NCBI RefSeq assembly: GCF_030817495.1
Contig: NZ_JAUSZK010000001.1
Span: 1,178,001-1,242,000 of the forward strand
DNA: 64,000 nt
Source of the DNA: Streptomyces sp. V3I7
GTDB lineage: Bacteria > Actinomycetota > Actinomycetes > Streptomycetales > Streptomycetaceae
Direction: 5' to 3'
Part shown: positions 16,300 to 24,571 of the stretch, piece by piece
How the letters are laid out: each line of letters starts with the position of its first letter
How positions within the stretch are numbered: position 1 is the stretch's first letter
Notes under the pieces: generated by a model
Databases searched by the model: none
What the model was told of the DNA's origin: nothing
What the model saw: the letters and a program-made list of their open reading frames with translations, nothing else
Translations under genes and position numbers: made by a program

Positions 16300-18140
16300 G
16301 AGGGCGTCTCCGTGGACGGGCTGACGGTCTGGCGCAGGCGCCGCTCGATGCGGTCGGTGAGGCCCTGCGCCTCGTTGCCGAGGCCCGCCTGGCCGGGTGC
16401 GGTGGTGGCGCCGGACTGCATGGCCTCGGCGGCGGGCTGCGAGGTGTCGACCTCGCGGCCGTCGGCCCAGCCGGAGACAGCGAAGGCGACGACCGGGGCG
16501 TCGGTGAGGACGGACACCGTCCAGCTGGCGCGCTGCCGGGCGCCGAAGTGCGCGGCGGCGGTGCCCTTGGCGGCGTACGGGCGGGGCATCAGGTCGGGGC
16601 GGCGGCTCAGGCCGTCGTCGTCGAAGCGCCGGGCGAGGGCGGACATGCCGGCGGGGTCGGCCTTGGTGAAGAGCAGGCCGACGGTGGTGACGTGGCTCTG
16701 GGTGGCGTCGACGTAGGTGGCGCGCAGGAGGCGGCGGCAGCCGGCGGGCGCGAGCGCCTTGCGCAACAGCGGGTCGAAGGCGTCCGCGCAGGTGTCGTCC
16801 GGGGCGACGGCGATCCGCGTCCAGGTGCGGTCGGCTCCGCCGGGGCCCGCTCCCCGGCCGTCCACGGTGGGCGGGAAGAGGTCGTCGACCGGCACGTTGT
16901 GCCACAGCTCGGCGGCGGAGCTGAACCCGCTGTCGCCGCCGGGGCCGTCCGAGTCACCGAGCCAACTCCCGGTCACCGCACCGCCGATGAGCCCGATCCC
17001 GAGCACCACGCAGGCGGCGGCAGCGGCGACGCGCGGCCGCGAGCCCCAGCCGAGCAGCCGCGAGCGGCGGGGCTCGGCGTGGCCCGCGGGCTGGTCGAAC
17101 ACGCTGTAGCTCTGGGACTGGGTGAACCTCTGCCCCGCGGGCACCCCGGCCATGGGCGCGGTCCAGGACAGAGCAGGGTCCGGGGACGCCGCGGGCGGCG
17201 GTCCGACCGTCGGCGGGGCGACCGGCCGGGGCGGCACCTCCGCGACGCCGGGCCGGGCGGCGGGCATGGGGCCCGGGCCGGGGTTCCGCTCGGCCGGGGC
17301 CGGCTCCGGCGGCACGGGCCGCAGCCGGGTGGTCGTCTCCGACGGGGTCTGGGGCGGGACCGTGGACGGGCGGGCCAGGGCGGAGCGAGGATCCGCGCCG
17401 GGCTGCGGCCGGGGCCGCGGCTCCGGCTTCGCCGCCTCTGGCGCGACGGGGCGCAGCCGGGCGGTCGACTCGGCCGGAGCCAGAGCGGAAGCCGAGGCCG
17501 GGACGGAAGCCGGGGGCGAGGCCGAGGCCTGGGCCGAAGCGGACGCCGGGGCCAGAGCCGGAGCGGACGCCGGGGCGGAAGCCGAGGCGGCCTGGGCGGA
17601 AGCCGAAGCTGGGGTCGGAGTCGAAGCGGACGCCGGGGCAGAACCCGAGGCCGGAGCCGGAGCCGGGGCGAAAGCCGAGGCCCAAACCGAAGCAGACGCC
17701 AGGGACGAGGCCGAGGCCGGAACCGAGGCCGGGGCGGAAGCCGAGGCGGCCTGGGCCGAAGCCGAAGCTGGGGTCGGAGCCGGAGCGGACGCCGGGGCGG
17801 AAGCCGAGGCGGCCTGGGCGGAAGCCGAAGCTGGGGTCGGAGTCGAAGCGGACGCCGGGGCCGGAGCCGGGGCGGGAGCCGAAGCGGAAGCGGAAGCCAG
17901 GGCATGAGCCGAGGCCGAGGCCGTAGCGGAAGCCGGGGCAGAAGCCGGGGCCGGGGCCTGGCCCGGGACCGTGCCCGTGCTGCCGGGGGTCGGAGGGGTG
18001 TCGGGGAAGCGCGCCGTGGCGGGTGGGGGCGGCATGGCGTCGGTGCGGGGCGGGGTTTCCGGGGACTCGCCGGAACCGGGGGTGGCGTTCGCGGGGCCGG
18101 GGGCGGAGGAGACGGGAGCGTGCCGTGCTTCCGTGCTCAT
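16296..18140 (-). CDS. Repeat-rich single-pass membrane protein coupled to the mycosin
   Basis: The 614-residue protein has three visible parts. Residues about 1-370 are low complexity, dominated by Ala/Ser/Pro; about 60-220 consist of PASASAQAASASAPAS-type repeats. One membrane helix follows at about 370-392 (VAAAAACVVLGIGLIGGAV). The last ~220 residues form a globular, probably extracellular domain with two Cys (DDTCADAFDPLLRKALAPAGC), similar in outline to T7SS-associated or sensor-like Streptomyces membrane proteins. The function is unknown. The low-complexity part would be cytoplasmic, the C-terminal domain outside beside the protease. Start ATG 18140 (MSTEARHAP). ATGA overlap with the downstream mycosin argues for a shared job, perhaps as partner or substrate. 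Confidence 0.75.
   Translation of the reverse strand: MSTEARHAPVSSAPGPANATPGSGESPETPPRTDAMPPPPATARFPDTPPTPGSTGTVPGQAPAPASAPASATASASAHALASASASAPAPAPAPASASTPTPASASAQAASASAPASAPAPTPASASAQAASASAPASVPASASSLASASVWASAFAPAPAPASGSAPASASTPTPASASAQAASASAPASAPALAPASASAQASASPPASVPASASALAPAESTARLRPVAPEAAKPEPRPRPQPGADPRSALARPSTVPPQTPSETTTRLRPVPPEPAPAERNPGPGPMPAARPGVAEVPPRPVAPPTVGPPPAASPDPALSWTAPMAGVPAGQRFTQSQSYSVFDQPAGHAEPRRSRLLGWGSRPRVAAAAACVVLGIGLIGGAVTGSWLGDSDGPGGDSGFSSAAELWHNVPVDDLFPPTVDGRGAGPGGADRTWTRIAVAPDDTCADAFDPLLRKALAPAGCRRLLRATYVDATQSHVTTVGLLFTKADPAGMSALARRFDDDGLSRRPDLMPRPYAAKGTAAAHFGARQRASWTVSVLTDAPVVAFAVSGWADGREVDTSQPAAEAMQSGATTAPGQAGLGNEAQGLTDRIERRLRQTVSPSTETPS
17480..17960. repeat. Coding tandem repeats (63-bp units) in the Ala/Ser/Pro-rich protein
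   Basis: Units of about 63 bp beginning GCCGGGGCGGAAGCCGAGGC recur at 17569, 17728 and 17791; the last two are directly adjacent. Shorter degenerate hexamer repeats lie between and around them. All remain in frame (21 codons per unit) and encode Ala/Ser/Pro repeats. Confidence 0.8.
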
Positions 18141-18422
18141 GCACACCCCGTTTCCTCGTGCCCAGCCCGTGGTCGTACGCGCGTTTCGTCCGCGGGCCGA
18201 CACCCCGTCCGGCGGGCCCGTGGGAAGTCGTCCGTCCGGGCACGCCTACCCGCACGGGCGAAGCGGCATCCCGGTGCGGTCCTGCGGCCCGGGGCGTTCC
18301 GCCGCGTGTGCGCGTCACTCTACGGGTTGTTCCTGACCGAGCGGGAACCAGTCCGCGCCCCCGGGGCATCTGCCCGGAACATCCCCCTACCCTGCGGTAA
18401 TCCTGTCTGGCAGGCTTCGTTC

Positions 18423-19625
18423 ATGACTGTGCGCGCCGCCGAGCGGGCCCGGTACGGCCGGGCCACGGCCCATCTGGACGCCCCTCTCGCGCTCGTGGAT
18501 CTGGAGGCCTTCGACGCCAACGCGGACGATCTCGTCCGCCGCGCGCGCGGGAAGCCGGTCCGGGTCGCCAGCAAGTCCGTGCGCTGCCGGGCCCTGTTGG
18601 AGCGGGTCCTGGCCAGGCACGGCTTCTCGGGCGTGATGTCCTTCACGCTCGCCGAGTCGCTGTGGCTCGCGCGCTCCGGTTTCAACGACGTCCTGCTCGC
18701 CTATCCCTCGGCCGACCGGCAGGGCTTCGCCGCGCTGGCCGCCGACGCCGAGCTCGCGTCCGCCGTGACGGTCATGGTGGACGACCCCGCCCAGCTCGAC
18801 CTCATCGACGCGGCCCGCGACGGTGGCCGTGAAGTGGTGCGGGTCTGCCTGGAGTTGGACACCTCGCTGAAGCTGTTCGGCGAGCGGCTGCGGTTCGGCG
18901 CGCTGCGCTCGCCGGTGCGCTCCCCCGGCCAAGTCGCCGAGCTGGCACGGGCGGTGGCTCGGCGACCGGGCTTCGCGCTGGTGGGGATCATGGCGTACGA
19001 GGGGCACATCGCCGGGGTGGGCGACGACGTCGCCGGGCGCCGGCTGCGCTCGCGCGCCGTGCGGCTCATGCAGGCGGCCGCCCGGCGCGAACTGGCCGAG
19101 CGGCGGGCCGCGGTGGTGCGGGCGGTGCGGTCCGTGGCGCCGGACCTGGAGTTCGTCAACGGCGGCGGCACGGGCAGTGTGCAGCACACGGCCGCCGAGG
19201 ACGCGGTCACGGAGATCGCGGCCGGCTCCGGGCTGTACGTGCCGCATCTGTTCGACACCTACACATCCTTCACCGGCCGTCCGGCCGCCCTCTTCGCGCT
19301 GCCCGTCGTACGGCGGCCGGGCGCCGGGGTCGTGACCGTGCTGGGCGGCGGCTATCCGGCCTCGGGTGCGCCGGGACGCGACCGGCTTCCGGTGCCGTAC
19401 CTCCCGGAGGGGCTGCGGTACGACGGCTCGGAGGGCCCCGGCGAGGTGCAGACGCCGCTGCTCGGCTCGGCCGCCGACGGCCTGCTCATCGGCGACAAGG
19501 TGTGGTTCCGGCACGCGAAGGCCGGCGAGCTGTGCGAGCGGTTCGAGGCGCTGCACCTCGTCGAGGGGGACGCGGTGACGGCCACGGTGCCCACGTACCG
19601 GGGCGAGGGCCGCACGTTCCTCTGA
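18423..19625 (+). CDS. PLP fold-type III amino acid deaminase/aldolase (alanine racemase-like)
   Basis: The 400-residue protein has an alanine racemase N-domain: LALVDLEAFDANADDLVRRARGKPVRVASKSVRC, where the Lys of VASKS is the likely PLP lysine. Then come GIMAYEGHIAG and VNGGGTGSVQH, followed by a C-terminal D-serine dehydratase-like domain. The family (amino acid deaminase/aldolase, D-threonine aldolase-like) cleaves or deaminates D-hydroxy-amino acids; the substrate is not predictable here. It is divergent from the repeat-rich membrane protein across about 280 bp and convergent with the secreted HAD gene. ATG 18423 is the family-consistent start; no clear ribosome site precedes it. Confidence 0.85.
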   Translation: MTVRAAERARYGRATAHLDAPLALVDLEAFDANADDLVRRARGKPVRVASKSVRCRALLERVLARHGFSGVMSFTLAESLWLARSGFNDVLLAYPSADRQGFAALAADAELASAVTVMVDDPAQLDLIDAARDGGREVVRVCLELDTSLKLFGERLRFGALRSPVRSPGQVAELARAVARRPGFALVGIMAYEGHIAGVGDDVAGRRLRSRAVRLMQAAARRELAERRAAVVRAVRSVAPDLEFVNGGGTGSVQHTAAEDAVTEIAAGSGLYVPHLFDTYTSFTGRPAALFALPVVRRPGAGVVTVLGGGYPASGAPGRDRLPVPYLPEGLRYDGSEGPGEVQTPLLGSAADGLLIGDKVWFRHAKAGELCERFEALHLVEGDAVTATVPTYRGEGRTFL

Positions 19626-19643
19626 GGCCGCGTCCGGTTCAGT

Positions 19644-20894
19644 TCAGTACACGGTGTCCGCCTGGTCCGGGACGACCGAGCCGTCGTCGCGCAGCAGCGG
19701 GGTGTGGCTGCCGTCGGGCGCGTTGTAGGCGGTCGTGGAGCATGGGTACGGCTCGGGCCTGCGCGGCAGCGGTTCGATGAACATCGGGTTGACGACCCAG
19801 CGTCCGTCGGCGTCGTCGTAGGCCCGGCACATCAGCTCGGCCTTGTCGCGGTTGACGACGAGGTGGGCGCCGGTGGCGTCGCCGACGAAGGTGACGTCGG
19901 TGTCGGCGTCGCCGCCCGCGACGACGGGCCGCCGCGCCGCGGGCTGCTTCTCCCAGGCGGCGGCGCCGTGGATGCCGTACACCTCCTGGTTGATCCAGCA
20001 GCGCTTGCCGTCGATGTACGGGATCGCCGCGCCGCGCGTGGCGGGGACGTCGCCGCAGCCCTGGTTCCACGTGGTGATGCGGCCGTGGCGGTCGAGGACC
20101 GAGCGGATGGCGATGGTGTGCGCGGCGTCGATGCCGACGGCCCGGGACCAGACCTCGGTGACCGGCTCGGAGCCCGCCGAAACGATGTACACGTCGAATC
20201 CGGCTCGTCGGAGGGTGCGGATCAGGGCGCGCTGCTGGTCGTAGTAGCGGGCGTAGGCGGGGATCGTGTGGGTGCCGAGGGTCCGGGTGGCGCCGATGGG
20301 CGAGGCGAGTGCCTCGCGGCGGGCGGCCGCGGCGTAGGAGGAGAGTTCGGCCGGGGTGCGGCCGGCGAAGAGCTGGGGCACCCAGGCGTACTGCGGCACG
20401 GTGCGCCGGTGGTTCCAGGTGCCCGCGAAGGCCGGGGCGCCGCTCATGGTGCGGGCGTTCTCGCGGATCTCCAGGATCTCGTCCGTGCAGCGGGCGTTGT
20501 CCGACGTGCGCAGGGGGACGGGCGTTCCCGCGCCGCAGGCCCGGGTCAGGGCCTGGTCGGCGGCGTCGGTGAGCCAGGCGCTGGTGTCCTTCCACCGGGC
20601 GGGGCGCAGGAGTTCGTCGTGTCGCAGCGCCCAGGAGATCGTGGCGTCGGTGATGTCGTTCTTCGTGATCGTGTTGTCCCAGTCGAAGGCGGCGACCGGG
20701 TGGGTCCTGCCGGGATCCCCGGCGCAGGTGCCGTACGCGTCGATCACCTGCTGGAGGCGGGCGCGGTTGTCGCCGTACCAGTCCCCGGCGAGGCGGGGGC
20801 AGTGGGGGCGTACCGGCGCCGATGCTGCCGAGGTGGGTGCGGCCGCCAGGGTGGCGGCCGCGACCAGGGTCCACGTGAGGAGATGGCGTCGCAT
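19644..20894 (-). CDS. Secreted HAD-superfamily phosphatase
   Basis: The 416-residue protein begins with a signal peptide (MRRHLLTWTLVAAATLAAAPTSA). HAD motif I is D71-W-D-N-T75 (AAFDWDNTITKND), motif II is in VYIVSAGSEPVTEVW, and a motif IV-like GGDADTDVTFVGDAT lies near residue 330. The arrangement resembles phosphoserine-phosphatase-like HAD hydrolases (PF12710 type) that occur as exported enzymes in actinobacteria. A phosphomonoester scavenging role is likely; the substrate is unknown. ATG 20894 is preferred over an in-frame start six codons upstream because it begins directly with the basic n-region. Its end is only 18 bp from the convergent deaminase gene. Confidence 0.85.
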   Translation of the reverse strand: MRRHLLTWTLVAAATLAAAPTSAASAPVRPHCPRLAGDWYGDNRARLQQVIDAYGTCAGDPGRTHPVAAFDWDNTITKNDITDATISWALRHDELLRPARWKDTSAWLTDAADQALTRACGAGTPVPLRTSDNARCTDEILEIRENARTMSGAPAFAGTWNHRRTVPQYAWVPQLFAGRTPAELSSYAAAARREALASPIGATRTLGTHTIPAYARYYDQQRALIRTLRRAGFDVYIVSAGSEPVTEVWSRAVGIDAAHTIAIRSVLDRHGRITTWNQGCGDVPATRGAAIPYIDGKRCWINQEVYGIHGAAAWEKQPAARRPVVAGGDADTDVTFVGDATGAHLVVNRDKAELMCRAYDDADGRWVVNPMFIEPLPRRPEPYPCSTTAYNAPDGSHTPLLRDDGSVVPDQADTVY

Positions 20895-20928
20895 GGGACG
20901 TGGACCGTACACCGGCAGAACGCTCCGG

Positions 20929-21747
20929 CTAGAGAGGCGTGACGTACGCGCCCGAGATTCCGCCGTCCACCAGGAAGTCGGTGGCGTTCACGAAGGAGGA
21001 GTCGTCGCTGGCCAGGAAGGCGACGGCGGCGGCGATCTCGTCGGCCTCGGCGAACCGGCCGAGCGGGATGTGCACCAGGCGGCGCGCGGCCCGCTCCGGA
21101 TCCTTGGCGAACAGCTCCCGCAGCAGGGGGGTGTTGACCGGCCCGGGGCACAGCGCGTTGACCCGGATCCCCTCCCGCGCGAACTGCACGCCCAGCTCGC
21201 GCGACATGGCGAGGACCCCGCCCTTGGAGGCGGTGTACGAGATCTGCGAGGTCGCCGCGCCCATCCTGGCCACGAAGGACGCGGTGTTGATGATGGAGCC
21301 CCTGCCCTGGCGGCGCATGTAGGGGATGGCTGCCTTGCAGCACAGGTAGACGGAGGTGAGGTTGACCTCCTGGACGCGCTTCCAGGCCTCCAGGCCGGTC
21401 TCCAGGATGGAGTCGTCGTCGGGCGGGGAGATGCCCGCGTTGTTGAAGGCGACGTCGACGCTGCCGTAGGTGTCGTACGCCGTCTTGAACAGCGCCTCGA
21501 CCTGCTCGGGGTCGGTGACGTCGGCCTGCACGAACAGCCCGCCGACGTCTTCCGCGGCGGCCTTCCCGGCGGTCTCGTCGATGTCGGCGCAGACCACATG
21601 GGCGCCCTCGGCGGCGAGGCGCCGGGCGGCGGCGAGTCCGATGCCGCTGCCAGCTCCGGTGACGACGGCGGTACGGCCGACCAGACGGCGGCAGATGCTC
21701 TCCTGAGCCTGGCTTTCCTGAGCCTGGCTTTCCTGAACCTCGGTCAC
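20929..21747 (-). CDS. Short-chain dehydrogenase/reductase of the gamma-glutamylation cluster
   Basis: The 272-residue SDR has the NAD-binding motif TGAGSGIG (residues 30-37), the structural NNAG motif (FNNAGISPP) and the catalytic YTASK. It should oxidise an alcohol or reduce a carbonyl. It overlaps the aldehyde dehydrogenase by 4 nt (GTGA) and is the last gene of a three-gene operon with ALDH and the GlnA4-like ligase. It may act on an alcohol intermediate, for example the hydroxyl of an ethanolamine conjugate; this is inference. The first 17 residues hold a short direct repeat (QESQAQESQAQES), encoded by three near copies of GCTTTCCTGAGCCTG at 21703-21742. Confidence 0.88.
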   Translation of the reverse strand: MTEVQESQAQESQAQESICRRLVGRTAVVTGAGSGIGLAAARRLAAEGAHVVCADIDETAGKAAAEDVGGLFVQADVTDPEQVEALFKTAYDTYGSVDVAFNNAGISPPDDDSILETGLEAWKRVQEVNLTSVYLCCKAAIPYMRRQGRGSIINTASFVARMGAATSQISYTASKGGVLAMSRELGVQFAREGIRVNALCPGPVNTPLLRELFAKDPERAARRLVHIPLGRFAEADEIAAAVAFLASDDSSFVNATDFLVDGGISGAYVTPL

Positions 21748-23117
21748 AGTGCGGGCCCCTCCGTGCTGATGAAGACGTTCTTGGTCTCAGTGAAGGCGGT
21801 CAGCGCGTCGGGGCCCAGTTCACGGCCGACACCCGACTGCTTGAACCCCCCGAAGGGGGTCCAGTAGCGCACGCTGGAATGGGAGTTGACGGACAGGTTG
21901 CCGGCCCGCACGGCCTGCGAGACGCGCAGGGCGCGGCCCAGGTCGCGGGTCCACAGGGAGCCGGCGAGGCCGTACGGGGTGTCGTTGGCGAGGCGGACGG
22001 CGTCCGCCTCGTCGGTGAACGGCAGCAGCACGGCGACCGGGCCGAAGATCTCCTCGCGGGCGGCGGCGGAGTCGTGCCGCTCCCCGGTGAGCACGGTCGG
22101 CGGGAACCAGAAGCCGGGCCCGTCGGGCGCGCCGCCGCGCAGGGCGGGGGCATCCGCCGGTACGAACTCCCGTACCCGGTCGAGCTGTTGGCGCGAGATC
22201 AGCGGCCCCATCTGGGTCTTCTCGTCGGCCGGGTCGCCCACCACCACGGCGGACAGCGCGTCGGCGAGCAGCTCGCGAACCTCCTCGAACACCGGCTCCT
22301 GAACGAGGATCCGCGTGCGGGCGCAGCAGTCCTGGCCGGAGTTGTCGAGGAAGGAGAAGGGATCGACGGCGGCCTTCAGGTCGGCGTCGGCGAAGACGAT
22401 GTTGGGGCTCTTGCCGCCGAGTTCGAGGGTGACGGGCTTGACCTGCCGGGCGCAGCGCTCCATGACCTCGCGGCCGGTGCGGGTGGAGCCGGTGAACACG
22501 ATCTTCGCCACGTCCGGATGGTCGACGAGCGCGCGACCGGCGATGTGGCCGTGTCCGGGCAGCACCTGGAAGAGGTGCTCGGGAAGGTCTGCATCTAGGG
22601 CGAGTTGAGCCAGACGCAGGGCGGTGAGCGGGGTCGTCTCGGCGGGCTTGAGGACGACCGCGTTGCCCGCGGCGAGGGCCGGGAAGGAGCCCCAGGCGGC
22701 GATGGGCATCGGGAAGTTCCAGGGGGCGACGACGCCGACGACGCCGAGGGGTTCCTGGAAGGTGACGTTCCAGCCGCCGGGGACGGGGATCTGCTTGCCG
22801 AGGAGGCGTTCGGCGCCGCCGGCCGCGTAGAGGAGGAGGTCGCGGGCGTTGCCGGCCTCCCAGCGGGCGTTGCCGAGGAGGTGGCCGGCCTCGCGGACCT
22901 CCAGCTGAGCGAGTTCGTCGAGGTGGGCGTCCACGACGTCGGCGAAGCGGCGCAGCAGGCGGGCCCGGTCGGCGGGGGCTGTCGCGGCCCACTTCGTCTG
23001 CGCCCGCGCGGCCCGTGCCACGGCGGCGTCCACGTCGGCCGCGCTCGCGGCGGGGACGGTGGCGACGATCTCTTCGGTGGCGGGGTTGAGTACCTGGAGC
23101 TCGAGCTCGTTCGACAA
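21744..23117 (-). CDS. NAD(P)-dependent aldehyde dehydrogenase
   Basis: The 457-residue ALDH has the general-base Glu232 in LELGGKSPNIVF, the nucleophile Cys264 in NSGQDCCARTR, and the coenzyme motif FTGSTRTGREV. Enzymes with this neighbourhood oxidise gamma-glutamyl-aminoaldehydes (PuuC-like step) produced from polyamines or ethanolamine. It is slightly short at the C-terminus compared with ~480-residue relatives. Start is TTG 23117, 9 bp after the GlnA4-like stop codon, with GAGG upstream. It is coupled by a 4-nt overlap to the SDR. The substrate is inferred from context only. Confidence 0.9.
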   Translation of the reverse strand: MSNELELQVLNPATEEIVATVPAASAADVDAAVARAARAQTKWAATAPADRARLLRRFADVVDAHLDELAQLEVREAGHLLGNARWEAGNARDLLLYAAGGAERLLGKQIPVPGGWNVTFQEPLGVVGVVAPWNFPMPIAAWGSFPALAAGNAVVLKPAETTPLTALRLAQLALDADLPEHLFQVLPGHGHIAGRALVDHPDVAKIVFTGSTRTGREVMERCARQVKPVTLELGGKSPNIVFADADLKAAVDPFSFLDNSGQDCCARTRILVQEPVFEEVRELLADALSAVVVGDPADEKTQMGPLISRQQLDRVREFVPADAPALRGGAPDGPGFWFPPTVLTGERHDSAAAREEIFGPVAVLLPFTDEADAVRLANDTPYGLAGSLWTRDLGRALRVSQAVRAGNLSVNSHSSVRYWTPFGGFKQSGVGRELGPDALTAFTETKNVFISTEGPAL

Positions 23118-23126
23118 GGAAGAACC

Positions 23127-24485
23127 TCACATGCGTTCGAAGGAGCGGCGCAGCTCCCAGTCGGTCACCGCGGCGTCGAAGGCCTCCAGTTCGACGCGGG
23201 CCATGTTGCGGTAGTGCGCGACGACCTCGTCACCGAAGGCGGCCTTGGCGATGGGGCTGTTCTCCCAGAGCTCGGCGGCCTCGCGCAGGGTGCTGGGCAC
23301 GTGCTCGAACTCGGCCGCGTAGGCGTTGCCGGGGCAGGGATCGGGCAGCTCCAGCCCCTGCTCGATGCCGTACAGCCCGGCGGCGACCAGGCTGGCCACC
23401 GCGAGATACGGGTTGACGTCCCCGCCGGGCAGCCGGTTCTCGAAGCGCAAGGAGCGGCCGTGGCCGACGACGCGCAGGGCGCAGGTGCGGTTGTCGTGGC
23501 CCCAGGCGACGGCGGTCGGGGCGAAGGAGCCGGGCTGGAACCGCTTGTAGGAGTTGATGTTCGGGGCGTAGAGGAGCGCGAAGTCGCGCAGGGCCGCCAG
23601 CTGCCCGGCGAGGAAGTGCCGCATGACCGCGGACATCCCCTCGGGCCCGGCCATCGCGTTGGTGTCGTCGGCGTCCGCGAGCGAGAGGTGGATGTGGCAG
23701 GAGTTGCCCTCGCGCTCGTTGTACTTGGCCATGAAGGTGATCGAGACGCCCTCCTGGGCGGCGATCTCCTTGGTGCCGGTCTTGTAGACGGCGTGCTGGT
23801 CGCAGGTGACCAGGGCCTCGTCGTAGCGGAAGGCGATCTCGTGCTGGCCGGGGTTGCACTCGCCCTTGGCGGACTCGACGGTGAGGCCGGCGCCGGCCAT
23901 CTCGTTGCGGATGCGGCGCAGCAGGGGCTCGATGCGGCCGGTGCCGAGGACCGAGTAGTCGATGTTGTACTGGTTGGCCGGGGTCAGCCCCCGGTAGTTC
24001 GCGTCCCAGGCCTGCTCGTAGGTGTCCTTGAAGACGATGAACTCCAGCTCCGTGCCGACCTGGGCGGTGTAGCCGAGTTCGGCGAGCCGCTCCAGCTGGC
24101 GGCGCAGGATCTGGCGGGGCGCGGCGACGACCGGGGAGCCGTCGTTCCAGGCGAGGTCCGCCATGAGCAGGGCGGTGCCGGCGTTCCAGGGGACACGGCG
24201 GAGCGTGTCGAGGTCGGGGTGCATGGCGAAGTCGCCGTAGCCGCGGTCCCAGGAGGACATCGTGTAGCCGTCGACGGTGTTCATCTCGGCGTCGACGGCG
24301 AGGAGGTAGTTGCAGCCCTCGGTGCCGTGCCGGAGGACCTCGTCGAGGAAGAAGCGGGCGGCGAACCGCTTGCCCTGGAGGCGCCCCTGCATGTCGGGGA
24401 AGGCCAGGACGACGGTGTCGATCTCACCGCTCGCGACGAGGGCGTGCAGCTCCTCGACGCCGAGCGGCGGTGTGCGGTCTGCCAC
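23127..24485 (-). CDS. glnA4: Glutamine synthetase-like gamma-glutamyl-amine ligase (GlnA4 type)
   Basis: The 452-residue protein has the glutamine-synthetase fold: metal-binding residues in GTELEFIVF, KGECNPGQHEI and NSCHIHLSL, ATP/phosphate-binding residues in TCALRVVGHG and the FENRLPGGDVNPYLAVASL signature. Sequence and position correspond to S. coelicolor GlnA4 (SCO1613 as I recall), which ligates glutamate to ethanolamine. PuuA-like enzymes do the same with polyamines. The reaction is glutamate + amine + ATP giving gamma-glutamyl-amide. Start GTG 24485 has GAAGGAG 9 nt upstream. Divergent from the FadR-type regulator across 86 bp containing a candidate operator, and first gene of the operon with ALDH and SDR. 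Assignment to GlnA4 rather than another paralogue is from context. Confidence 0.85.
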   Translation of the reverse strand: MADRTPPLGVEELHALVASGEIDTVVLAFPDMQGRLQGKRFAARFFLDEVLRHGTEGCNYLLAVDAEMNTVDGYTMSSWDRGYGDFAMHPDLDTLRRVPWNAGTALLMADLAWNDGSPVVAAPRQILRRQLERLAELGYTAQVGTELEFIVFKDTYEQAWDANYRGLTPANQYNIDYSVLGTGRIEPLLRRIRNEMAGAGLTVESAKGECNPGQHEIAFRYDEALVTCDQHAVYKTGTKEIAAQEGVSITFMAKYNEREGNSCHIHLSLADADDTNAMAGPEGMSAVMRHFLAGQLAALRDFALLYAPNINSYKRFQPGSFAPTAVAWGHDNRTCALRVVGHGRSLRFENRLPGGDVNPYLAVASLVAAGLYGIEQGLELPDPCPGNAYAAEFEHVPSTLREAAELWENSPIAKAAFGDEVVAHYRNMARVELEAFDAAVTDWELRRSFERM

Positions 24486-24538
24486 GGGAGAGTCTCCTTC
24501 GGCTTCTTCGGCACGGCCGGGAGCCCTAAGGTATGGGG

Positions 24539-24550
24539 GCGAACCATTGC
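24539..24550. promoter_or_regulatory. Candidate operator GCGAACCATTGC between glnA4-like gene and fadR-type regulator
   Basis: The 12-mer matches, at 11 of 12 positions, the GCGATCCATTGC that begins a phased repeat in front of the PuuD-like gene (25390-25401). It lies in the 86-bp divergent intergenic region, where an operator for the GntR/FadR regulator would be expected. Confidence 0.45.
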
Positions 24551-24571
24551 TTGGGAAGGGGGTGCGACCTG

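Noticed and set aside
16548..18422. Very long plus-strand open frame reading into the deaminase gene
   Set aside because: It is the antisense of the repeat-rich membrane protein; Gly/Arg-rich translation and absence of a ribosome site show it is a high-GC shadow. The real gene starts at ATG 18423.
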